From: Linum tenue
Lineage: Eukaryota; Streptophyta; Magnoliopsida; Malpighiales; Linaceae
Direction: 5' to 3'
Length of the DNA: 64,000 nt
Assembly: GCA_946122785.1 (NCBI GenBank)
Contig: CAMGYJ010000011.1
Span: 42,372,513 to 42,436,512, forward strand
In this document: piece after piece, positions 55,788 through 64,000 of the stretch
Layout of the letters: every line of letters begins with the position of its first letter
Position numbering within the stretch: the first letter of the stretch is position 1
The notes under the pieces: model-generated
What the model was told of the DNA's origin: nothing
The model's input: the letters and a program-made list of their open reading frames with translations, nothing else
Database searches by the model: none
Translations under genes and position numbers: made by a program

Positions 55788-56558
55788 ATGACCCGTAGCC
55801 AGTCGGGAGGTTTACTGCCGTTGAATCCTGAGATTGAGCGCACCTGCAAACAACTTCGGAGACAACAGCGAGCTAGACTGGCTACGGTGGAGCGCCGAGA
55901 CGGCCAATTGACCAGCGACTCCGAGGACGAGCACGAGATGGAAGGCAATCAGAACCCGCCTCCTCAGAACCAGATCCTGGGGAACGACCCAAATCCCCCG
56001 GGAGCTGGGAACCATCATCATCCGCCACCACCGGGTCCCACCTTGGAGTACTACTATACTCCACGGATTGCTGACATCCGCCCGGTCATCCTCTATTCGC
56101 CCATCCCTGCAAACAACTTTGAGATCAAGCCATGCTGGATCCAACTCATCACATCCTCTATCCAGTTCCATGGCTTGAAGGATGAGGAAGCCCGGGTGCA
56201 TCTTTCCCGTTTTCTGCAGCTGACGAACGGGTTCAAGCTGAATGGTGTCCCGGATGACGCAATCCGCCTTCATCTCTTCCCCCATTCTCTGGCGGGGAAT
56301 TCTAAGAGGTGGTTGGAGACCCAGCCCCCATTGTCCATCACCTCTTGGGACGATCTGGCTGACAAGTTCGTGCACCGGTATTATCCGGCATCGAAGACCA
56401 CGGAGATCCAGCGGGAGATCACTCACTTCCGCCAAGAGCTAGATGAGTCACTTCGTGATGCATGGGAGAGGTACATGGGATACTTCTGGAAGTATCCCCA
56501 TCATGGCTTCAGCGATGCTTTCACAGTAGGGAACTTCTACAGCGCCCTCACTCCAGAC
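55788..56558 (+). pseudogene. Second, truncated copy of the Athila gag
   Basis: Near-identical to 50154-50924 with few changes (for example QEPDES to QELDES, FWQCPHH to FWKYPHH). The match ends after YSALTPD; the frame then runs 17 codons into foreign DNA to a stop at 56609. It is a 3'-truncated internal region, cut where the next Athila starts. Confidence 0.88.
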
Positions 56559-56657
56559 ACAAGGATTGAAGGAAGAGAGGTTTTTGGTGGGCCGAAGGAA
56601 ATGCTATGAGGAAAAGAGGTGGGCTTGGTTAATTGGGCTAGGGGAGAATTGGAGCGG

Positions 56658-57755
56658 GGGATGAGATACGGTGACAACCCCATTAGGGATTGTGAGATTG
56701 ACAACTCATTTTATAACCATAGGATCCATTCTCTCTCTTGTCTCTTTCTTCTTTTTTTTCAAATCAATGGTACATATTGGATTAAGGGTATTTTTGGACG
56801 AAAAAAATTGACCACACTAGATTATTACCCCTATTAATACCTAAAACTCTACACTCTCTCTTTCCTCTCTCTCTCACGCCATCTTTCTTCTTCCTATTCT
56901 TATTCTTCTTCCTCCCATCTCTTCCCTCTCTCTCTATAGGCTGCCACCACCGTCGTTGCAGCCGACCCGCCACGCCATCCGCCTCTCATCACTGCTGCAG
57001 CCCTCCCGTCGTCGCGCCCCTCCTCCTCCCACCACCGCCGCGATGGCCTCCCACCACCACCGTCGTCGCAACCCTCCCGCTGCCCTCTGTCTCCCACCAC
57101 CACCACCGTCGCCATGAGGTCACCGCCTCTCCCCTGCCTCCCCCTTTCGTCATCCCTGTTTTTTTTTCAGATCTGTGATTTTTCATATTTCAGATCTGAT
57201 TTTTTGTGTGCTAGTCTCTAGTGGTACGCTACCAGTGGCAATGGTACCGCTACCAGTGGCAATGGTACCGCTACCAGTGGCAATGGTACTGCTAATGGTA
57301 GCGCTACAAGTGGTAATGGTACCGTCCACTAGCACTGGTAGCATACCACTAGTATTGGTAGCGTACCACTAGCACTGGTACATTTTTTAACGCACTAGTA
57401 GCGTACCACTAGCACTGGTATATTAATTAGCAGTAGACTAATAGATTGGTACACTTTTTAACGCACTGGTATATTTTTTCAGGTTGCCGGAGGGAGTCTG
57501 CCGGAGAGAATTCGCCGGAGAAAAAGTCTGTCCATAGAAGCGGAGTGGCGGCAGGAGAAAGGAAGAGAGAGAGATAGATAGAGATATTAATGTATAGGAT
57601 TTAAATTTTTAAAAAATTGTATTTAATATGGGTTTTTAATTCCCAATCTGATTAATACAAATAAGTTAATTAATATATTCTTTTTTTTTCATACCCAAAA
57701 CACCCTTGGTTGTCAATCTGACAACCCCTTAGGGGTTGTCACCGTATCCCGTCCC
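56658..57755. mobile_element. Mutator-like element inside the Athila LTR, 1098 bp
   Basis: Ends GGGATGAGATACGGTGACAA and inverted GGGACGGGATACGGTGACAA, with perfect 9-bp duplication ttggagcgg at 56649-56657 and 57756-57764. The terminal repeats extend through the next gattgacaac block. The interior has a CT-rich then GC-rich stretch (56860-57170) and a tandem array (57224-57470). No transposase. Confidence 0.92.
57224..57470. repeat. 21-bp tandem array in the MULE
   Basis: Three near-perfect units beginning accgctaccagtggcaa, then looser copies of gcgtaccactagcactggta separated by variable DNA such as ttttttaacgcactag. The spacing is irregular and units overlap in sequence, so it is a minisatellite. 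Confidence 0.75.
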
Positions 57756-58559
57756 TTGGAGCGGCCAGTTAGTGGAGGCGGCCATGAATTATAGGAAGGG
57801 GAGAATTATATTTGGTTGGATTTTCTGGACCAAATTAGTTATTTATTGTTGATTTAGAACATGATGAACAAAACCCTATTGTTTTATCTTAATTTTATAA
57901 CTATAGGATGTAGCTATTTCTTGATTTGATGGATTGATTCGTATTTCTTTTCTTCCAATCTCTATTGCATGAAATTGCTTAATGCTTTGTGTTGACTGGC
58001 CACCAATACATCGATTTGTTGTTAATTAGGTTATTAGCGACAGTGAAACCCTAATAACTGAACCTATTTCATGTGACATAGTAACTTATCGAAGCGACAG
58101 TGGATTAAATAAGGTACTATGCGGTCTTAAATGGGATATCGATCTTCAGGCTAGATAATTAAGTCATTGAGCTACGACAGTAGGATTTGATTTAATTGTT
58201 TAGTACGTAGTAATTCTCGACAGGGATAGCTAGCACATTCTTAATATCCTGGCTGTAGAGAGTTGGATTAAATTGATTGAAATATGTGAATTAATATGGA
58301 TATGATAGGTAGTGAGTCCCGGTGTTTCTCCCAGAGCTTTCTCCCATTGAATTTCTCCTGACTAGTTTACTTTGCTTAATTAGTTTAATTATTTTGCTAG
58401 TAGTTAATAATCTCATCAACCAAACCATTTTCACTTATAGTTTGCTCCGCAGAGTTAATAAATTATAAGGTTGTACCAGTCCCTGAGAGACGATACCCGG
58501 ACTTCCAGTTTACTACGAGATAGGAAATTGGCATATACGCTTTTGCCCTATCAAGTTTT

Positions 58560-58577
58560 TGGCGCCGTTGCCGGGGA
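58560..58577 (+). other. Primer-binding site of the second Athila
   Basis: TGGCGCCGTTGCCGGGGA, six bases after the LTR end at 58553. Confidence 0.9.
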
Positions 58578-58672
58578 CTGCGATACCTTATTTTTGTTGA
58601 TTTTAGTGAGTGAACTATTTTGATCTGGGTGTTAGTGTGCAGGTGAATTTTTCAGGTTTATCCTCCTCATGC

Positions 58673-60540
58673 ATGCCAAGGAGGACGACTGGCAATTTAC
58701 TGCCCCTAGATCCCGAGATCGAGAGGACCTGCCGACAGAACTGGAAGCAGGTCAAGTTAGGGAAGTAGCCTACCACATCCACAACTCCTAGGCATTCCCT
58801 AACCAAGAATCATCAACAGAGAGGGCAGGCTTCATCACCTGTCGTCCATACACCACCGACACCACCACCTCGTGAGGTTGAGCCAGACATCATGGCAGAA
58901 CAGGATCGTTCGAGCAGGGCTCGCTTGAATCGAAGGACTGGAGCCCGAGCTTCATGTGTTGTCATTCTGGCTGGGGATGCAAACATGGATATAACCCCAG
59001 CATTCATCACTATGATCACCAATGGGTACACCTTCTCCGGGGCCAGCACTGAGGATCCTCATGAGCATCTCTGCCGGTTCTCAAGCATTTGTGATACGAT
59101 GAAGAGTCCGACGGTGTCTGATGATGCAATCCGTCTTCGGATGTTCTCCTTTTCTCTGCTAGGGAATGCATTACACTGGTTCCAGAACTTAACACCCCGT
59201 TCCATCACGACATGGGGTCAGCTTGAGAAAACCTTTTTGGATAAGTACTTTCCTCCTGCCAAGGCAATGAAGACGAAATTGTCACTTTTAAACAAGCTGA
59301 AGACGAAAGTCTGACCGAGGCATGGGAGCGCTATAAGGAGCTTTTAATGAGATGCCCGAGCCACGGTCTTGAAGATTGGAACGTGATCTCCATTTTCTTC
59401 AACGAAATCAGAAGAAAATACCGAGATGCTCTGAATAATGCTTCCCGAAATGGTTTCACAAGAATGGAAGCACCAGAAGCATATGAACTGGTAGAGAAGA
59501 TATGCTCTGAAGATACTGAATGGGGTAGTGAGACCGGCATTCGAAGGAGAGGAGGCTTGCATGAGATAGACAGAGTTGCAAGTTTAGAAGCAAAGATTGA
59601 TGGTAAGCTGGACTCCAAGTTCGATGCACTCGAACGAAGGCTGGCTAAGATGACTCTTGGTAGACAAGAGGAGGTTGCTTTTTGCGAATTATGTGAAGGT
59701 GCTCATCAGAGGGATCTATGTCCACTGGTAGCTGATCAGTTGGAAGATGTGCACTGTATCAACAATCAGCGAAATCAAGGCAGGGAGGTATGTATTCAAA
59801 TACCTACAACCCGCAATGGAGGAAACATCCTAACTTCTCCTGGGCAAACAACAACCCTGCTGGTGCTCGCAATATTCCACCTCCAGGCCTGCAGCAACAA
59901 CAACCTCAACAAGAGAAGAAACCACAACTTGAAGAATTGCTTCTGGCTCACATGCAGAAAACCGACAATAATCTGAAGGGCCTGGATCAATTTGTCACTC
60001 AACAGCTAGCCATCAACAATAATTTACAATCTTCTATGCTAGCTATGGAGAGGCAGATGGGACAAATGGCTCAAACATTGGCGGATATGCAAGGCAGGAT
60101 TCCTAGGACATTACCTACTAATACCGAGAGGAATCCAAAAGATGCCAAAGTTATGGCAGTGGCATTGAGGAGTGGCAAGGCCTTGGAAGACCCTAGCAGC
60201 TCGAAAAAGGCACCAGAAGCAGAAGAGGAAGCACCGGGAGAAGGGTCTTGTGCAGAAAATGAGGAATCAGCCTTACACAGGCAAATTGACAGCAGTTTGC
60301 CTGTGCAAAAGCATGCTGCCCATGCAAAACCAGCAGGGGAAAATGAGAAGAGGGAGGAGCTAAAACCTTATGACCCACCCGCAACATTCCCTCAAAGGTT
60401 GATGAAGCCCTTGGAGGACCCGAACTTCAAAAAATTTATGAATCTCTTCAAGCAATTGCACATCAACATTCCGCTAGCTGAGGCTCTTGAGCAAATGTCC
60501 ACGTATGCCAAATTTCTTAAGGAATTGGTGACAAAGAAGA
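58673..60540 (+). pseudogene. Second Athila gag, frame-shifted
   Basis: Starts MPRRTTGNLLPLDPEIERTC, the usual Athila opening, then stops after 31 codons. Capsid blocks continue in shifted frames: TNGYTFSGASTEDPHEHLCR, IRLRMFSFSLLGNALHWFQN and WGQLEKTFLDKYFPPAKAMK at 58892-59314, then MRCPSHGLEDWN, NNASRNGFTRMEAPEAYELV and CELCEGAHQRDLCPL at 59347-59780. From 59790 the frame changes to MYSNTYNPQWRKHPNFSWAN and continues into protease. Capsid and nucleic-acid binding role by homology. Confidence 0.88.
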
Positions 60541-61194
60541 GAAAATGGACTGATTTGGAGAAAGTAACACTCACACCAGAGTGTAGTGCTGTGATCCAAA
60601 ATAAATTGCCAGAGAAGAGGGAAGATCCGGGGAGCTTCACCATCCCATGTATTGTTGGTGAGACGGAGTTCACGAAGTCGCTTTGTGATCTTGGAGCCGG
60701 CATAAACCTCATGCCATATTCTGTTTATAAGAAGCTGGGACTCCAAGATGTGATCAAGCCGACTCGAATCACTCTACAACTGGCTGATCGATCGGTAAAG
60801 GTCCCCAAAGGCGTGGTGGAGAACGTGCTAGTCAAGGTTGGAAAATTCATCTTCCCCGCCGACTTCGTCATTCTGGAGATGGAGGAGGACAGGGAAGTAC
60901 CTCTCATTCTTGGGAGACCCTTCCTCGCTACGGGGGGGTGCTCTCATAGATGTCCAAAAGGGCGAGCTGACATTCAGAGTCTGTGGGGAAGAGGTAAAGT
61001 TCAACGTATACCATGCAAGTAAGTACCCTAATGACTCTAGTGATGTGTTAGCGGTGGATGTCATAGAATCATGCACTGATGCTATTTTGAACAATGATTA
61101 TGATGCTGATTCTGAGTTTGATGATTCTGATAATGAACTTGATGAGCTAACCGTGTCAAAGAGGGCACAAATGCTCGAAGCATTGCCTATGTAG
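60541..61194 (+). pseudogene. Second Athila protease region
   Basis: CSAVIQNKLPEKREDPGSFT, active site LCDLGAGINLMPY and VPLILGRPFLAT are in the frame that started at 59790. At a run of seven G (near 60932-60938) the frame shifts, and the product continues ALIDVQKGELTFRVCGEEVK in the next frame to a TAG at 61192-61194. The DLGA active site is intact. Confidence 0.88.
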
Positions 61195-62901
61195 GTGGAA
61201 GGTGATGAAAAGGCTGGGTTTCCAATGCAAATGGTTCCATCTCGGATCCAGCCTCCGGAATTGGAACTAAAACCATTGCCTAGTCACCTAAAATATGCAT
61301 ATCTGGGGGAAAACTCCACTTTACGTGTGATTGTTTCTGCTACACTGATTGATTCGCAGGAACAAGAGCTCTTGAAGGTCTTACGCCAGCACATACAAGC
61401 TTTAGGTTGGACAATTGCCGATATCAAAGGCATTAGTCCAACATTTTGTATGCATAAGATCTTTCTAGAGGAGGAGTCCAAGCCCTCAATTCAGGCACAA
61501 CGGAGACTAAACCCGCACATGAAAGAAGTAGTGCACAAGGAGGTAATGAAGCTATTGGATGCAGGTATTATTTACCCTATCTCTGATAGTACTTGGGTTA
61601 GTCCTGTGCATGTTTTCCCTAAAAAGGGAGGAATGACGGTAGTGAGAAACGATAAGGATGAGATGATATCTACCCGAACTGTTACGGTCTGGAGAGTGTG
61701 TATAGATTGTAGGAAGTTGAATGAGGCAACCCGAAAGGATAACTTCCCTCTTCCTTTTATTGATCAAATGCTCGAACGGTTAGCGGGTCATTCTCACTAA
61801 TGCTTCCTAGATGGTTACTCCGGTGATTTTCAGATCCCAGTAGCACCGGAGGATCAAGAGAAAACTGCTTTTACATGTTCTTTTGGTGTTTTTGCATATC
61901 GTAGAATGCCTTTTGGATTATGTAATGCACCAGCAACCTTTCAGCGGCGCATGACTGCCATATTCTCTGACATGTTAGAATCGAGTCTTGAAGTTTTCAT
62001 GGATGACTTCTCGACTTTTGGTACTAGCTTTGAACATTGCTTGGCTAACTTGTCTAGAGTTTTGCAGAGATGTGAAGAGACTAATCTATTCTTGAACTGG
62101 GAAAAATGTCACTTCATGGTGACAGAAGGTGTAGTGCTTGGTCATCGAATTTCGGCGAGGGGGATAGAAGTTGATAAAGCTAAGATTGAAATCATTGAGA
62201 AACTTCCCACTCCCAGCACAATAAAAGGAATTAGAAGTTTTCTAGGTCATGCCTGTTTTTACCGAAGATTTATTAAAGACTTCTCAAAGATCACCAAGCC
62301 TTTATGTGATTTGTTGGCCAAAGATACTGTGTTTAACTTCTCTGATGAGTGTTTGTATGCCTTCAATCGAATTAAGAAGGAGTTAACCTCTGCTCCTATT
62401 ATCACTGCACCTGACTGGACTTTGCCATTTGAAATTATGTGCGATGCTAGCGACTATGCAGTCGGGGCAGTTTTGGGCCAGAGGAAGGAAGGTAAGTTGC
62501 ATGCTGTGTACTATGCAAGTAAGATTCTAAATGATGCACAATTGAACTATTCCACTACTGAGAAAGAACTGCTTGCTGTGGTGTTTGCTTTTGATAAATT
62601 TCGATCTTATTTGATGGGATCGAAAACAGTTGTGTACACTGACCAAGCAGATATAAGGCACATTCTTTCAAAGAAGGAGGCCAAGCCGATATTGCTTCGT
62701 TGGGTTCTTCTTTTCCAGGAATTCAACGTTGAAATTCGAGACAAGAAAGGTTCGGGTAATCTGGTAGCCTATCACCTTTCTAGACTTGAGCTTGAGGCAA
62801 TTCCTAAGGACAAGGTTGAGATCAATGAGTCTTTTCCAGACGAGCAGCTTTATGCTCTCCTTGTCCAACAAGCTCCCTGGTATGCAGACCTTGCGAACTA
62901 A
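61195..62901 (+). pseudogene. Second Athila reverse transcriptase and RNase H
   Basis: Same frame as the preceding block. RT landmarks: GWTIADIKGISPTFCMHKI, VHKEVMKLLDAGIIYPISDS, WVSPVHVFPKKGG, WRVCIDCRKLNEATRKDNFP and LPFIDQMLERLAGHSH; a TAA sits where Tyr is usual before CFLDGYSG. Then [18 protein letters not shown] and the catalytic FMDDF. RNase H follows: [40 protein letters not shown] and [18 protein letters not shown]. Another TAA at 62899 ends it. Only point stops, no shifts, across about 570 codons. Confidence 0.92.
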
Positions 62902-62925
62902 CTCGCCACAGGTAAGCTCCCTGAT

Positions 62926-64000
62926 TTGTCTTATCAACAGCGCAAGAAGTTGATTACTATTGCCAAGAACTATATATGGGAAGACCCCTTCCTGTATAAG
63001 CATTGTGCTGATACCATGGTAAGACGATGTGTCCCTGAGTGTGAGGTAAAGTCGGTGCTAAATTTCTGTCATAGTATGGCCGCTGGAGGTCACTTTGGAC
63101 TTCATAGGACAGCAGCAAAGGTGTTACAATCTGGATTTTATTGGCCTTCTCTATTTCGAGATGCCCGTGATTTTGTTGCTCAATGTGATAGGTGCCAAAG
63201 AATAGGGAACATATATGCAAGGATGGAGATGCCGCAAACCTCGATTTTGGAGGTAGAGATGTTTGATGTATGGGGAGTGGATTTCATGGGGCCATTCCCA
63301 CCGTCTTTCAACAACAAATATATCTTAGTTGCAGTCGACTATGTATCCAAGTGGGTGGAGGTAGTGGCGTTGCCCACCAATGACTCAAAGACGGTGGTGA
63401 ATTTCTTAAGGAAGAATGTGTTCACCAGATTCGGAGTCCCTCGAGTTCTCATCAGTGACGAGGGTACACACTTCATGGGAAAGGAGTTGAACACGTTGTT
63501 GGCCAGATATGGGGTTAAGCATCGAGTGGCTATACCCTATCATCTACAAACCAGCGGGCAAGTGGAAGTTTCCAACAGAGAACTGAAACACATTCTGGAG
63601 ACGACAGTGACTTCAACAAGGAAAGATTAGGCAAGGAAGTTAGATGATGCACTCTGGGCATACCAGACTGCTTTCAAGACGCCTTTAGGCATGTCTCCGT
63701 ACAGATTGGTGTTTGGAAGCATAAGGCGTATTGGGCTATCAAGAAGCAGAACTTTGATCTAAAAACTGCTGGAGAGAAGCGCCTGTTGCAACTGAATGAG
63801 CTCGACGAGATTAGGCTTAATGCCTATGAAAATGGCCGGACTTATAAGGAGAAAACCAAGAAGTGGCACGATCACTACATATTGAGAAGGGAATTCAAGG
63901 TGGGAGAGAAGATATTACTTTTCAACTCACGCCTTAAACTTTTCCCTGGAAAATTGAAGTCAAGGTGGTCCGAACCATTTACGGTGACCAAAGTGTACCC
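62926..64000 (+). pseudogene. Second Athila integrase, runs off the window
   Basis: In frame with RT. HHCC zinc block: [20 protein letters not shown] and CDRCQRIGN. Catalytic residues: first Asp in [12 protein letters not shown], second in LISDEGTHF, Glu in [15 protein letters not shown] at 63628-63630 replaces the usual Trp before [15 protein letters not shown]. Near 63718 a short deletion removes residues and shifts the frame before [13 protein letters not shown] sequence. The C-terminal part ([20 protein letters not shown]) continues to the window edge. The 3' LTR lies outside. Confidence 0.92.

Larger units (their letters stand above)
48648..56558 (+). mobile_element. Athila derivative: LTR-internal-LTR-truncated internal
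   Basis: Two 1359-bp LTRs (48648-50006 and 54282-55640) differ at about a dozen sites by eye. Each is followed by the tRNA-Asp type primer-binding site and the same gag start. The first internal region (50007-54281) is complete for this family: gag-protease, pol tail, long non-coding part and polypurine tract. The second internal region stops at about 56558, where another Athila begins. RT, RNase H and integrase are absent. No right-hand target duplication exists because of the truncation. Confidence 0.9.
56559..58553 (+). repeat. 5' LTR of the second Athila, split by a MULE
   Basis: Sequence from the junction to ...CCCTATCA just before a tRNA-Asp type primer site. Minus the 1.1-kb MULE and its duplication it is about 0.88 kb. 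The left end lacks TG, so it may be truncated. Direction and identity rest on the primer site and downstream gag. Confidence 0.65.

Overview
The window is plant nuclear DNA, most likely from a eudicot. It contains Ty1/Copia and Ty3/Gypsy (Athila-type) LTR retrotransposons, L1-type LINEs, tRNA-derived SINEs, hAT MITEs, Mutator-like elements and one spliced F-box gene with canonical GT-AG introns. There is no sign of a bacterial or organellar source. Almost everything outside the F-box gene is mobile DNA or its debris. I cannot name the species.

Layout. 1-3246: minus-strand LTR element whose product has heptad repeats and a repeated Thr-His/Cys/Lys-His motif, ending in a long LTR. 3524-3892: hAT MITE. 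3997-8853: minus-strand Copia element with apparently identical LTRs around a ruined pol. 9480-13149: plus-strand Copia lacking its 5' LTR, protease and central RNase H. 13652-14345: first of three copies of a repeat here called family B. 14525-18470: two L1-type LINE remnants, one split by a solo LTR. 19620-20095: old duplication split by a SINE. 21240-21690: FAR1-like remnant. 23483-27980: hAT MITE, a Mutator-like element holding a hAT element, and a 5'-truncated LINE holding another Mutator-like element. 28272-30252: five-exon F-box gene, the only apparently intact host gene. 30345-36960: five-deep nest (family B > hAT MITE > TIR element > Gypsy > TIR element). 37025-38065: Athila gag remnant. 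38066-38830: third family B copy. 39824-39989: tail of a broken gene. 39990-48647: minus-strand Copia split by a 7.3-kb Sirevirus-like Copia (40241-47536) that carries a third, envelope-position ORF. 48648-56558: Athila derivative with gag and protease but no reverse transcriptase or integrase, arranged LTR-internal-LTR-truncated internal. 56559-64000: a second Athila with gag-pol broken mainly by in-frame stops, its LTR split by a Mutator-like element, running off the window.

How the parts relate. Target-site duplications, read directly, order many insertions. The Gypsy at 31432-36495 entered a TIR element that had entered a hAT MITE inside repeat B; a related TIR element later entered the Gypsy gag region. 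The Sirevirus-like Copia entered the 3' end of an older Copia next to a gene fragment, and the Athila cluster cut that older Copia from the other side. Several elements lack their own polymerase (3997-8853, 31432-36495, 48648-55640) and, if they moved, needed enzymes supplied by relatives.

I found no clearly new biological system. The most unusual items are the repeat-array protein at the left edge, the intact third ORF of the Sirevirus-like Copia, the gag-protease-only Athila with its pol tail kept in frame, and the Copia with identical LTRs around a decayed interior. LTR similarity and repeat boundaries were judged by eye, not by alignment software.
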